DNA of 64,000 nucleotides. It comes from Arthrobacter alkaliphilus. Lineage in GTDB: Bacteria; Actinomycetota; Actinomycetes; Actinomycetales; Micrococcaceae. The position numbers and the translations under genes are program-made. The notes under the pieces are model-generated. The model made no database searches. It was not told where the DNA came from and worked only from the letters and a program-made list of their open reading frames with translations. The stretch is taken from the NCBI RefSeq assembly GCF_021483235.1, contig NZ_JAKEEC010000009.1:1-64000 (forward strand), given 5' to 3'. The first letter of the stretch is position 1. Each line of letters opens with the position of its first letter. Shown here piece after piece: positions 31,946 through 40,869 of this stretch.

Positions 31946-34003
31946 GTGACCCAGCTCATCACACCCCAACTGGTCACCCTCGACCAGAACCTCGGCGATA
32001 CCCCCGCCGATGTCATCCGCTTCCTGGCAGGCAAAGTTGCCGCCGCCGGTCGCGCCTCCGAGGTTGAAGGGCTCTTCACGGACGCCTTCGCCCGCGAGCA
32101 AAAGACCGCCACGGGCGTTCCCGGAGGCATCGCCATCCCGCACTGCCGCTCCACAGCCGTAACGGAAGCCACCCTCGCGATGGCCCGCCTTTCGAACAAG
32201 GTGGACTTCGGCGCCAAGGACGGCCCGGCTGACATCATCTTCTTCATCGCCGCACCCGAAGGCGCGGACCAGGAGCACTTGAAGCTGCTCGCCAAGCTGG
32301 CCCGTTCCCTGATCAAGAAGGACTTCACCGCCGCACTGCGTGCGGCCACCACGCCTGAAGAGATCGTGGAACTCGTGGACGGCGCTTTGGCCGACAAGCC
32401 GGCCGCCGCGCCGGCAGCACCGGCCGCCGGCGCCACCCCGGCCGCCGCTCCTGCCGCTTCCGCTGCCGCTGCCCCTGCCGCTCCCAAACGGATCGTTGCC
32501 GTCACCGCCTGCCCCACCGGCATCGCCCACACCTACATGGCAGCCGATTCCCTCGTGGCGGCGGGCAAGGAAGCAGGCGTCGACCTGCAGGTGGAAACCC
32601 AGGGCTCCGGCGGATTCACCGCGCTGGACCCGGCCGTGATTGCCGCTGCCGACGCCGTGATCTTCGCGGTAGACGTCGACGTCCGGGGCAAGGAACGCTT
32701 TGCCGGCAAGCCCGTCATCAACGCTCCGGTCAAGCGCGGCATCGATGAACCGGCCAAGATGGTGCAAGAAGCCATCGCCGCCTCTACCGACCCGCACGCC
32801 CACCGCGTTCCGCACTTCGGCGCCGAAGAAAGCGCCGAACACGCCTCCGAAGCTGCCAGCGAGCACCTCGGCACCAAGGTCAAGAAGGTGCTCCTGACCG
32901 GCGTCAGCTACATGATTCCGTTCGTCGCCGGCGGTGGCCTGCTCATCGCCCTGGGCTTCCTGCTCGGCAGCTATGAAATCGCCGGTGTCGCGGACAAGAT
33001 CCTTGGGGCAAACACCCTGTTCAACCTGCCCACCGATTACCCGGTCCATGCGTGGGGTCCGTTGGGCGCCTACCTCGGTGCCGTGCTGTTCAAAATCGGC
33101 GCACTTTCGCTTGGCTTCCTCGTGCCGGCCCTGGGCGGGTACATCGCCTACGGCATCGCGGACCGGCCCGGCATCGCCCCAGGTTTCGTGGCCGGAGCGG
33201 TTTCCGGCTACATGGGTGCCGGCTTCCTTGGCGGCCTGGTCGGTGGCCTGCTCGCAGGCGTCACGGCCCACTGGATCGGCAGCTTCAGTGTTCCCCGCTG
33301 GTTGCGTGGCCTGATGCCGGTGGTGATCATCCCCTTGCTTGCCTCGATCGTCGCCTCGGGCCTCATGTTCCTGGTCCTCGGTGGACCGATCGCGGCCGCC
33401 TCCAAGGGCCTCAGCGCCTGGCTGTCCGGAATGACCGGTGCGTCCGCAATCGTCCTCGGAATCATCCTCGGCCTCATGATGTGCTTCGACCTCGGTGGTC
33501 CGGTCAACAAGGTTGCCTACTCCTTCGCCGTGGCCGGCCTCGGCGCCGGAAGCCTCGCCAACCCGGCACCGCTGCAGATCATGGCCGCGGTGATGGCTGC
33601 GGGTATGGTTCCCCCGCTCGCCATGGCGCTTGCTTCGACCGTGCTGGACAAGAAGGGCTTCTCCCTCGCCGAGCGCGAGAACGGCAAGGCTGCCTGGCTC
33701 TTGGGCCTGTCCTTCATCTCCGAAGGCGCTATTCCGTTCGCGGCGGCCGACCCGCTGCGCGTTATTCCCTCCAGCATGGTGGGTGGCGCGGTGACCGGCG
33801 CCCTGTCCATGGCCTTCGGCGTCACGTCGCAGGCTCCGCACGGTGGAGCGTTCGTCTTCTTCGCAATCGGCAACGTCCTGATGTTCTTTGTGTCGATCGC
33901 CGTCGGCGCGGTCGTGACCGCGCTGATCCTCATCGCCCTCAAGCGCTGGGTCGCCAAGAAGCCGGTCGAGGCTGAGCAGGCTCCGGTTCCGGTCGCAGCC
34001 TGA
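31946..34003 (+). CDS. fruA: Fructose-specific PTS enzyme IIABC
   Basis: 685 residues from GTG three bases after fruK. Order: EIIA (~1-150) with phosphorylated His66 in GGIAIPHCRS; an Ala/Pro linker (~151-181); EIIB (~182-280) with Cys189 in VTACPTGIAHTYMAA; EIIC (~325-675) with about nine membrane segments (GVSYMIPFVAGGGLLIALGF, GFLGGLVGGLLAG). It imports fructose with phosphorylation at C1. A longer frame upstream belongs to the fruK overlap and is discarded. The three-domain fusion is common in actinobacteria. Confidence 0.92.
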   Translation: MTQLITPQLVTLDQNLGDTPADVIRFLAGKVAAAGRASEVEGLFTDAFAREQKTATGVPGGIAIPHCRSTAVTEATLAMARLSNKVDFGAKDGPADIIFFIAAPEGADQEHLKLLAKLARSLIKKDFTAALRAATTPEEIVELVDGALADKPAAAPAAPAAGATPAAAPAASAAAAPAAPKRIVAVTACPTGIAHTYMAADSLVAAGKEAGVDLQVETQGSGGFTALDPAVIAAADAVIFAVDVDVRGKERFAGKPVINAPVKRGIDEPAKMVQEAIAASTDPHAHRVPHFGAEESAEHASEAASEHLGTKVKKVLLTGVSYMIPFVAGGGLLIALGFLLGSYEIAGVADKILGANTLFNLPTDYPVHAWGPLGAYLGAVLFKIGALSLGFLVPALGGYIAYGIADRPGIAPGFVAGAVSGYMGAGFLGGLVGGLLAGVTAHWIGSFSVPRWLRGLMPVVIIPLLASIVASGLMFLVLGGPIAAASKGLSAWLSGMTGASAIVLGIILGLMMCFDLGGPVNKVAYSFAVAGLGAGSLANPAPLQIMAAVMAAGMVPPLAMALASTVLDKKGFSLAERENGKAAWLLGLSFISEGAIPFAAADPLRVIPSSMVGGAVTGALSMAFGVTSQAPHGGAFVFFAIGNVLMFFVSIAVGAVVTALILIALKRWVAKKPVEAEQAPVPVAA

Positions 34004-34038
34004 ACAACCCGCCACTAAGCAAGTAGAGAGACTATTCC

Positions 34039-35751
34039 ATGCAGACCTTTTCAGGTGTTGGCGTTGCCCCCGGGCGTGTCTTGGGACCGGTTCGGCAGAT
34101 GCCGAAGCCGGTGCAGGAACCGCGGGGGAACGTGAATATTCCTGCGGACGTCACCGTCGAATCGCAAGGCCAGCGCATCAAAGATGCCGCAAAGGCCGTG
34201 CAAGCGGAACTCCGTGCCCGAGCCGCCACCGCGTCCGGCGAAGGCAAAGAGGTCTTGGAAGCAACAGCCATGATGGCCGCCGATCCCATGCTGGTGAAAT
34301 CGGCCATCAGGCTCCTCTCCCCCGCAGCGCCGGGCGGCGCACGCACCGCCGAAAGGGCCGTGTGGGAGGCTGCCGCTACGGTGGCGGAATCGCTGAAGGC
34401 GCTCGGCGGCTACATGGCGGAGCGCGTGGCTGACGTCCTGGACGTCCGTGCCCGTATCGTCTCCGAGCTGCGCGGTCTGCCCGCGCCGGGCATTCCGGCG
34501 TCGGACGTTCCGTTCATCCTGGCCGCCGAGGACCTCGCCCCGGCAGACACCGCCACTTTGGACCCTGCCAAGGTCATCGCACTGATCACCTCAAGCGGCG
34601 GCCCGCAGTCCCACACCGCCATCCTTGCCCGCGCACTCGGCCTGCCCGCGATCGTCGCCGCTCCCGGCGTCGACGGGATTGCCGACGGCATGGAGGTCTA
34701 CCTCGACGGCGCGGCCGGCACCGTGACAGTGGACCCGGGTGAAGACCTCCGCCTTGCGGCGAAGGCCTGGGCGAACCAAGCCTCCACGCTGGCGGCATTC
34801 AGTGGCAGCAACGTCATGGCCGACGGCTTCCGGGTTCCCTTGCTCGCCAACGTCGGTACCGGTGCTGACGCGGTCAAAGCCGCCGAGGCCGGTGCCGAAG
34901 GCGTCGGTCTGCTGCGCACCGAATTCTGCTTCCTGGATCGCGACGACGAGCCGACGGTCGAGGAGCAAATCGCCGCCTACGGTGCTGTCTTCGCTGCGTT
35001 CCCGGGGAAGAAGGTGGTGGTCCGAACGCTCGACGCCGGCGCGGACAAGCCCCTTCCATTCCTCACCAACGCGGACGAACCGAACCCTGCCCTCGGCGTC
35101 CGCGGGTATCGCACCGACCTCACCTCCCCTGGCGTCCTCGAACGCCAGTTGGAAGCAATCGCCGCTGCCGAAGCAGTCAACCAGGCCGAAGTCTGGGTCA
35201 TGGCCCCCATGATCTCTACGGCTGATGAGGCAGCGCACTTCGCGTCCCTCTGCGCCGCTGCCGGACTGCGGACACCCGGAGTGATGGTGGAAGTCCCGTC
35301 GGCAGCCCTCACTGCCGCGACCGTGCTGCGCGAAGTCAGCTTCGCGTCGCTCGGCACCAACGACCTCACCCAGTACGCCATGGCCGCGGACCGCCAGCTC
35401 GGCCCGCTCGCCACACTCAACGACCCATGGCAGCCCGCTGTGCTGCAGCTCGTAAAACTGACGGCCGACGGCGCCGCGGCCGCCAGCGCCGCGAGCGGCA
35501 CCGCGAAGCCCGTGGGAGTCTGCGGCGAGGCAGCCGCCGACCCCGCCCTCGCCGTCGTACTCGTTGGACTCGGTGTTGCCACGCTCTCGATGAGCGCCCG
35601 GGCGCTGGCCGCCGTTTCCACCGTTCTGGCAACCGTGACCATGGCGCAGGCCCAACAGCTTGCGGCAGTGGCGCTGGCTGCGTCGAGTGCTTCGGCCGCA
35701 CGACAAGCTGTTCGCGCCCAACTGCCTATCCTGGATGAGTTGGGTCTCTAG
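34039..35751 (+). CDS. ptsI: PTS enzyme I (phosphoenolpyruvate-protein phosphotransferase)
   Basis: 570 residues. Swivelling phospho-His domain with His192 in SSGGPQSHTAILARALGLPAI; PEP-binding barrel with GVGLLRTEFCFLDRD, VVVRTLDAGADKPLPF, and GTNDLTQYAMAADR; Cys in PVGVCGEAAADP near the C-terminus. Transfers phosphate from PEP to HPr. Co-directional, 35 nt after fruA. The C-terminal ~40 residues are unusually alanine-rich. Confidence 0.92.
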   Translation: MQTFSGVGVAPGRVLGPVRQMPKPVQEPRGNVNIPADVTVESQGQRIKDAAKAVQAELRARAATASGEGKEVLEATAMMAADPMLVKSAIRLLSPAAPGGARTAERAVWEAAATVAESLKALGGYMAERVADVLDVRARIVSELRGLPAPGIPASDVPFILAAEDLAPADTATLDPAKVIALITSSGGPQSHTAILARALGLPAIVAAPGVDGIADGMEVYLDGAAGTVTVDPGEDLRLAAKAWANQASTLAAFSGSNVMADGFRVPLLANVGTGADAVKAAEAGAEGVGLLRTEFCFLDRDDEPTVEEQIAAYGAVFAAFPGKKVVVRTLDAGADKPLPFLTNADEPNPALGVRGYRTDLTSPGVLERQLEAIAAAEAVNQAEVWVMAPMISTADEAAHFASLCAAAGLRTPGVMVEVPSAALTAATVLREVSFASLGTNDLTQYAMAADRQLGPLATLNDPWQPAVLQLVKLTADGAAAASAASGTAKPVGVCGEAAADPALAVVLVGLGVATLSMSARALAAVSTVLATVTMAQAQQLAAVALAASSASAARQAVRAQLPILDELGL

Positions 35752-35784
35752 ACTTTCCCCAAGCCCACAAACGAAGGAGCAACA

Positions 35785-36063
35785 ATGTCCGAACGTACCG
35801 CCACCATCGCCAGCCGCGTCGGCCTGCACGCCCGCCCGGCAGCCATCTTCGCCGAAGCCGCAGGCGAACTGGACCTTGAGGTCACGATCGCCCGCGAAGG
35901 CGAGCCCGCCGACGACGCCATGGACGCCGCCAGCATCCTCTCCCTCATGAGCCTGGGCGCCGAGCACGGCGATGTCGTGGTGCTCCGGGCCGAAGGTGCC
36001 GGGGCCGACGAAGCGCTGGACAAGCTCGTGAAGATCCTCGAAACGGACCACGACGCCGAGTAA
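35785..36063 (+). CDS. ptsH: HPr phosphocarrier protein
   Basis: 92 residues. Active-site His15 in RVGLHARPAAI, and the Ser50-containing DAASILSLMSLG helix that corresponds to the regulatory serine of firmicute HPr. Carries phosphate from enzyme I to EIIA. AAGGAG stands six bases upstream. Last gene of the fru-pts cluster, followed by a composite hairpin. Confidence 0.93.
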   Translation: MSERTATIASRVGLHARPAAIFAEAAGELDLEVTIAREGEPADDAMDAASILSLMSLGAEHGDVVVLRAEGAGADEALDKLVKILETDHDAE

Positions 36064-36069
36064 CCCACC

Positions 36070-36148
36070 GAGCATGCCCCCTCCTGGCCGTGGGGAGTGG
36101 ACATAGTCCTGCTATGTCCACTCTTCGTAGCCAATAGGGGGCATGCTC
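36070..36148. terminator. Nested palindrome of the GGACATA family behind ptsH
   Basis: Outer arms GAGCATGCCCCCT / AGGGGGCATGCTC (36070-36082, 36136-36148) enclose inner perfect arms GAGTGGACATAG / CTATGTCCACTC (36095-36106, 36112-36123) with a 5-nt loop. Begins 7 nt after the ptsH stop and lies between converging genes, so a bidirectional terminator is likely. The inner arms use the words of the 39.2-kb tandem array. Confidence 0.65.
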
Positions 36149-36213
36149 TTTGCTTGTCCGGGCAAATTACGGTCTGGCAGGTCAAATGATCGTCTGGCAG
36201 GGCAAGTTATGGC

Positions 36214-37167
36214 TCAGGGCAGGTTGTTCAGATAGGCCGCGATCGCCGACTCGGTGGCCTTGAGCTGTTCCAGGTCACCCGCCAGGAACCCCTCCAGGAT
36301 GCGCGGATCGACGTAAGCCGCTCTCGCGACTGTTGGCGTGTTGCCGAGCAGTTCGGAAGTTTGCTTGATGGCCTCAAGGACGCGCTTGCGGGGCGGCAGT
36401 GCCGAACCGGGGCCGGCGAGTGCCATTCCGGCCGTGGCGGTGCCTTTCCAGGTGCGGAAGTCCTTGGCCGTGTAGTCGCCGCCGGTGATGTAGCGAAGGT
36501 ACTCATTGACCATTGCTGCGTTCAGGGAGACGTTGCTCCCACCGTTCGGGTAGAGCAGCAAGGACTCCGTGCCCCGCCTGCCTGCCAAGGGTTCGAGGAA
36601 TCTGGCCAGCACAGGGTCCTTGATGGTGGAATCCCAGGTTTGGCCGCTTTTCCCAGGGAAATGCAGGAAAACCGTATCCCCGTCGACCTTCACGTGCTTG
36701 CACCTCAGGGTGGTAAGCCCGTACGAGCCGTTGCGGCGCGTATAGCCATCGGAACCAACGCGCAACGCTCCAAGATCCATGAGCCGCACGGCCGCGGCCA
36801 AGGTTTTGGTCTTCTCCGAGGGAGACTCCCGCAAATGGCGGGAGACCCGACGGCGTGCCTCTGGCAGGACGATTCCGAGGCGCGCAGCCCTGATGAACTT
36901 TTCAGTATCCTGGCGGGCACGCCATTCCGGGTGGTAGATGTATTGGCTCCGCCCGGCGTCGTCCACTCCCATTGCCTGGATATGCCCGTTCTCGAACGGG
37001 CATATCCAGACGTCGGACCACGCAGGCGGTATTGCCAGCGCATCAAGGCGCTTGCGCTCTCCACGTTCCACAAGCGAACCGTCCGGAAGGTAGTAGCTGA
37101 ACCCGCGGCCGGACTTTCGCCGGGAAATGCCCGGAGTGCCTGGTTTGCTGCGGCGGAGTCGTGGCAT
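36214..37167 (-). CDS. DNA topoisomerase IB (poxvirus/bacterial type)
   Basis: 317 residues. N-terminal domain (GFSYYLPDGSLV, IPPAWSDVWICP) and catalytic core: LMDLGALRVGSDGYTRRNGSYGLTTL, HFPGKSGQTW, the KDFRTWKGTATA segment with the catalytic Arg region, and the nucleophile Tyr285 in VARAAYVDPRI. Relaxes both positive and negative supercoils through a 3'-phosphotyrosine. Compact length typical of bacterial TopIB. Neighbouring Dps, Ku and LigD give a DNA-protection setting. Confidence 0.88.
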   Translation of the reverse strand: MPRLRRSKPGTPGISRRKSGRGFSYYLPDGSLVERGERKRLDALAIPPAWSDVWICPFENGHIQAMGVDDAGRSQYIYHPEWRARQDTEKFIRAARLGIVLPEARRRVSRHLRESPSEKTKTLAAAVRLMDLGALRVGSDGYTRRNGSYGLTTLRCKHVKVDGDTVFLHFPGKSGQTWDSTIKDPVLARFLEPLAGRRGTESLLLYPNGGSNVSLNAAMVNEYLRYITGGDYTAKDFRTWKGTATAGMALAGPGSALPPRKRVLEAIKQTSELLGNTPTVARAAYVDPRILEGFLAGDLEQLKATESAIAAYLNNLP

Positions 37168-37191
37168 GCTGGCGCCGTTTGCGTCGTTTTT

Positions 37192-37671
37192 CTAGGCTTC
37201 CTGCGGGTCGGCCACAGCCGCGTTCGCAGTCATGGTCTCCGCGTTGATCATCCAGGCGAGCTGCTCCAGACGGGCGATGAACGCGTGGAGCAGATCCGCC
37301 GACGTGGGGTCCTCTTCGTCCACTTCGTCATGGACATCACGCATGGTCTGAACCGTGCGCTCCACGCGGTCGGTGATCAGCTTCACGGCATCCTTCGTAA
37401 CGGTCAATCCCGCGGGGAATTCCTCCAGCCTGGTTGAGGCGGCGATGGTGCCGCTCCGGCCGTCGGGAAGGGCATGGAGGGCCCGCATCCTTTCGGCGGT
37501 TTCGTCGGCGAACTCGCGGGTAGCCAGGACGAGCTCATCAAGCTGCAGATGCAGATCCCGGAAATTGGGGCCAACGATGTTCCAGTGGGCCTGTTTCCCC
37601 TGGAGTTGCAGTTCGATCAGGTCCGTCAGGACCAACTGAAGATCATCTGCCAAGGTTTGCGATGCTTTCAC
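37192..37671 (-). CDS. dps: Dps-family ferritin-like DNA-protection protein
   Basis: 159 residues from GTG with AGGAGGAG seven bases upstream. Conserved ferroxidase region GKQAHWNIVGPNFRDLHLQLDEL (His29, His41, Asp45) between subunits, and a four-helix pattern. Dps oxidises iron with peroxide and can coat DNA. It follows no other gene closely upstream; the 299-nt spacer to the small membrane gene has a possible TTGATT/TACGAT promoter and an imperfect GTAAGTGTACTTAC dyad, nothing more. Confidence 0.88.
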   Translation of the reverse strand: MKASQTLADDLQLVLTDLIELQLQGKQAHWNIVGPNFRDLHLQLDELVLATREFADETAERMRALHALPDGRSGTIAASTRLEEFPAGLTVTKDAVKLITDRVERTVQTMRDVHDEVDEEDPTSADLLHAFIARLEQLAWMINAETMTANAAVADPQEA

Positions 37672-37970
37672 GTTTTTCTCCTCCTAAGGACCATCCGATG
37701 TTTACCCTACGACGATATCCAAAAATCATTGTAAGTGTACTTACTACTTGATTTGATAAGGGTGCTTAGTAGTACGATGGAGGCAGCAGGTACCGGTTCA
37801 CACCGGACAAAAACCCCGAAAATCCGGGGCGGTATCGCTACTGAAAGACCTTGCACTGGGCTTGGGGACCTGGCGGGGAACAACGGTTCGCAAGCGAACC
37901 GATAACCGAATACACCGCAAGGGGCCCAGGCGCTTGCCGCGGTCCCGCTGAAGTAAAGGAATGTGTCATT

Positions 37971-38141
37971 GTGAACACTCTTTTGATCATTGCAGGCGTT
38001 GTGGCAATCGTTCTTCTGCTCGTCGGCGGCTTCTCGCAGGCCGTGAGCTGGCTCCTGTGGGTCGGCGTGGTCCTGCTGATCGTCGCAGCCATCGGTTGGC
38101 TCCTCAGCTTCATGTCCGGCCGCCGGTCACACGGCGTCTAG
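37971..38141 (+). CDS. Small integral membrane protein
   Basis: 56 residues from GTG with AAAGGA ten bases upstream. Two membrane helices (LLIIAGVVAIVLLLVGGFS and WLLWVGVVLLIVAAIGWLL) and a basic tail (SGRRSHGV). Similar tiny membrane proteins often accompany CsbD in stress-induced actinobacterial loci. Function unknown. Confidence 0.65.
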   Translation: MNTLLIIAGVVAIVLLLVGGFSQAVSWLLWVGVVLLIVAAIGWLLSFMSGRRSHGV

Positions 38142-38236
38142 CGGGCAAGGGCAAAGACGACGCCTAGCCCTGGCGGCAAGGCGCCACACCGTTCAGCGAA
38201 TGAAGAAGATCCCTTTACCAGCAAAGGAGCACGTCC

Positions 38237-38413
38237 ATGGGTGCAGATGACAAGATAAAGGCCGCCGGAGAAAAGCTCTCGGGCAAGTCCAAGGAAGCGG
38301 CTGGAAAGCTCACCGGGGACGAGAGGCTCGAGGCCGAAGGCAAGATGGAACAGGCCAAGAGCGAGCTCAGAACGGCCGGCGAAAAGGTCAAGGACGCTTT
38401 CAAGAAGGACTAA
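38237..38413 (+). CDS. CsbD-family stress protein
   Basis: 58 residues: MGADDKIKAAGEKLSGKSK, then repeated KEAAGKLTGDE and KMEQAKSELRTAGEKVKDAFKKD, the lysine/glutamate-rich helical pattern of CsbD. Predicted cytosolic, largely disordered to helical, commonly under general stress control. AAAGGAG seven bases before the ATG. Followed ten bases after the stop by a strong terminator. Confidence 0.85.
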   Translation: MGADDKIKAAGEKLSGKSKEAAGKLTGDERLEAEGKMEQAKSELRTAGEKVKDAFKKD

Positions 38414-38422
38414 ATCCGTCCT

Positions 38423-38457
38423 AAGTGCGGCTCCCGCCTCGTGCGGGAGCCGCACTT
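38423..38457 (+). terminator. Strong intrinsic terminator of csbD
   Basis: Perfect 15-bp stem AAGTGCGGCTCCCGC / GCGGGAGCCGCACTT with a 5-nt loop. Located 10 nt after the csbD stop and 23 nt before the zinc-ribbon ATG, separating the two genes. Confidence 0.8.
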
Positions 38458-38479
38458 CCCGGTTCAAGGAGTTAAGTCG

Positions 38480-38908
38480 ATGCCGACTATCTCGGATCCG
38501 ATTGTTCCCAACGGCGCACCCCTCCCCAAAGGGGAACGCATCAGGTGCGGCCAGTGCGGCACCGCCGAGTATGTAATCCTCGATTCCATCGAAGCCCTGA
38601 CGCCACCGGCGGCAGAGTTCGTGGACGTCGGTTACTCGTGCCTGGAATGCGGTAACAGCTATGCCCATGCGGCGACGTTCCAGGATGTCGCGGCCATCCT
38701 CAACCAGCGCGGCACGGTGTCGGGCGTGCTCCAATTCGGCGGAGAATACGTCCATTGCGGCGAACCCATGAAGATTTCAGGGACCGGATTCCACAGCCTG
38801 TATGCGCCGATGTCCACCGAGGACCCCACCGTCGATCTTCTCGATGTGTACCTGGCAACGAAGGTGTTGCGGTGCCGGTGCGGGTTCCAGATGGAGCTTC
38901 CGTCATAG
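38480..38908 (+). CDS. Zinc-ribbon protein, paralogue of the 29.0-kb gene
   Basis: 142 residues, AAGGAG nine bases upstream. CGQC at ~25-28, CLEC followed by GNSYAHAA, HCGEP, and a C-terminal CRCGFQMELP. Same arrangement and length as the gene at 29008; the shared core (AHAATFQDVAAILNQRG, YVHCGEPM) makes common origin clear. Function unknown. Next gene (SAP/Rho-N-like) starts 28 nt later. Confidence 0.7.
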   Translation: MPTISDPIVPNGAPLPKGERIRCGQCGTAEYVILDSIEALTPPAAEFVDVGYSCLECGNSYAHAATFQDVAAILNQRGTVSGVLQFGGEYVHCGEPMKISGTGFHSLYAPMSTEDPTVDLLDVYLATKVLRCRCGFQMELPS

Positions 38909-38935
38909 CCGGCGTCTTGACCGAAGGAGGAACCC

Positions 38936-39202
38936 ATGCCAAACAAGAAGAATCCAAGCCTCAAGGATCCGGAACTCTACGAAACCCTCCGGGAGGATGG
39001 CGCCTCCAAGGAGAAGGCCGCCCGTATCTCGAATGCTGCTGCTAAACAGGGCCGGAAGGAAATCGGCCGACGCGGCGGCAGCTCGGGCGACTATGAAGAC
39101 TGGACCGTGCCGCGATTGAAGTCGAGGGCGAAGGAACTGGGGCTCACAGGGTACTCACGCAAGAAGAAATCCGAACTGATCTCGGCCTTGCGAAACCACT
39201 AA
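38936..39202 (+). CDS. Small basic protein with Rho N-terminal/SAP-like motif
   Basis: 88 residues; GGAGGAA six bases before the ATG. N-terminal half is a conserved helical segment (LYETLREDGASKEKAARISNAAAKQGRKEIG); C-terminal half TVPRLKSRAKELGLTGYSRKKKSELISALR is a Rho-N/SAP-like helix-extended-loop-helix, which usually binds nucleic acid. Also known near Ku in other actinobacteria. Function unknown. The tandem repeat array begins 9 nt after the stop. Confidence 0.75.
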   Translation: MPNKKNPSLKDPELYETLREDGASKEKAARISNAAAKQGRKEIGRRGGSSGDYEDWTVPRLKSRAKELGLTGYSRKKKSELISALRNH

Positions 39203-39210
39203 GCCATCCA

Positions 39211-39925
39211 AGGGACATGTCCGCTGCTCACACCCGGGCGGCCACAGACGTGCCCCCGGGACATGCCCAACGTCTGGGCCCAGCAATGGACATATCCGCA
39301 TTATGTCCACTCCACGCTTCCAACAAGGGACATGTCCGCAGCTCACACCTGGGCGGCCCCAGACGTGCCCCCAGGGACATGCCCAGTGCACCGGAACAGG
39401 AGTGGACATACCCGCATTATGTCCACTCCATGCTTCCAACAAGGGACATGTCCGCAGCTCACACCTGGGCGGCCACAGACGTGCCCCCAGGGACATGCCC
39501 AGTGCACCGGTACAGGAGTGGACATACCCGCATTATGTCCACTCCACGGTTCCCACGAGGGCCATGTCCACTGCTCACACACGGGTCGCCGCCGCCGTCC
39601 CCCGGGACATGCCCAGCGCCCGGGCCCGGCAATGGACATATCCGCATTATGTCCACTCCACGCGTCCAACAAGGGACATGTCCGCAGCTCACCCCTGGGC
39701 GGCCACAGACGTGCCCCCAGGGACATGCCCAGTGCACCGGTACAGGAGTGGACATACCCGCATTATGTCCACTCCACGGTTCCCACGAGGGACATGTCCA
39801 CTGCTCACACACGGGTCGCCGCCGCCGTCCCCCGGGACATGCCCAGCGCCCGGGCCCGGCAATGGACATATCCGCATTATGTCCACTCCATGCTTCCAAC
39901 GAGGGACATGTCCACTCCCTGTCCG
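39211..39925. repeat. Tandem array of six ~115-bp units plus a partial seventh
   Basis: Units begin with AGGGACATGTCC at 39211, 39326, 39442, 39558, 39672, 39788 and (partial) 39902, so the period is 114-116 bp. Each unit holds three dyads: GGACATGTCC, GGGACATGCCC and GGACATAxCCGCATTATGTCC. Two unit types alternate (A: CAGACGTGCCCCC core; B: CGCCGCCGCCGTCCCC core); 39442-39671 and 39672-39901 are near-identical 230-bp A-B pairs. The array fills the convergent gap between the Rho-N-like gene and ku and codes for nothing convincing, though frames stay open by composition. Confidence 0.85.
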
Positions 39926-39952
39926 GACCACCAACAGCACGACGGCGGGACG

Positions 39953-40831
39953 TCAGGCTTTCTTGGCCCTGGCCCTCGGCTTGCTCGCCGCCTTGGCGGT
40001 GGCGCCGTCGTCAGACTCTTCTGCGGAGGAGTCAGCGGAGCCCTTGCCGCGCTTCTTGTCGAGACTCCGTTTGAGGGCTTCCATGAGGTCGATGACTTCG
40101 CCGCCTTCGCCTTCGCTTGCCGTGACGCCGAAGGTCGCCTCGGTGTCGATGGAATCACCCTGTTCCAGTTTGGCCTCGATGAGCTGGCGCAATTGGACTT
40201 GGTAGTTGTCGGTGTACTCCTCGGGCTCGAAGTCGCGGGCCATGGAGTCCACCAAAGCCGAGGACATCTCCAGCTCCTTGTCCGAGATCTTGACCTCGGT
40301 TTCCAGCGAGGGGAAGTTGGCCTCACGGACCTCGTCGTCCCACAGCAGGGATTGAAGCATCAGGACATCGCCCCGTACCCGCAACGCGCCCAATCTGGTC
40401 TTCTGCCTGAGGGCATACTGCACGATCGCCACGCGCTCGGTGTCCTGCAACGTGCGCAGAAGCAGCATGTAGGCCTTGGGCGACTTCGAATCGGGCTCCA
40501 AGTAATACGGACGCTCGTACATGATGGGGTCAAGCTGCTCGGCAGGAACAAACTCCACTACTTCGATTTCACGGCTGGCCTCGGCGGGAAGGGACTTCAA
40601 ATCCGCGGCCGTGAGCACCACAGTGCGGCCTTCCTCTTCGTAGGCCTTGTCGATATCCTCATAATCCACAACAGAACCGCAGACCTCGCACTTCCGTTGG
40701 TAACGGATACGGCCTCCGTCCTTGTTGTGGACCTGGTGGAGACTGACATCGTGGTCCTCGGTGGCGCTGTAGAGCTTGACCGGCACGTTGACCAGCCCGA
40801 ACGCGATAGAACCCTTCCATATGGCCCTCAT
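39953..40831 (-). CDS. ku: Ku homodimeric DNA end-binding protein
   Basis: 292 residues. Begins RAIWKGSIAFGLVNVPVKLYSATED, then RCxxCG-like KCEVCGSVVDYEDIDK, YYLEPD, and the Ku core helices (LGALRVRGDVLMLQSLLWDDEVR). The C-terminal ~50 residues are Lys/Ala-rich and disordered, as in other actinobacterial Ku proteins. Binds double-strand ends and recruits LigD. Divergent from ligD across a 38-nt spacer, indicating joint regulation. Confidence 0.92.
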   Translation of the reverse strand: MRAIWKGSIAFGLVNVPVKLYSATEDHDVSLHQVHNKDGGRIRYQRKCEVCGSVVDYEDIDKAYEEEGRTVVLTAADLKSLPAEASREIEVVEFVPAEQLDPIMYERPYYLEPDSKSPKAYMLLLRTLQDTERVAIVQYALRQKTRLGALRVRGDVLMLQSLLWDDEVREANFPSLETEVKISDKELEMSSALVDSMARDFEPEEYTDNYQVQLRQLIEAKLEQGDSIDTEATFGVTASEGEGGEVIDLMEALKRSLDKKRGKGSADSSAEESDDGATAKAASKPRARAKKA

Positions 40832-40869
40832 GCACTAAGTGAACATCACATCAAGGCGGAGGTGAAGAG

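Noticed and set aside
31940..34015. 691-residue leftward frame opposite fruA
   Set aside because: Antisense shadow of the GC-rich fruA gene; low-complexity His/Asp/Gly composition.
39211..39925. CRISPR array
   Set aside because: Units are 114-116 bp and repeat over their whole length; there are no unique spacers of constant size and no cas genes.
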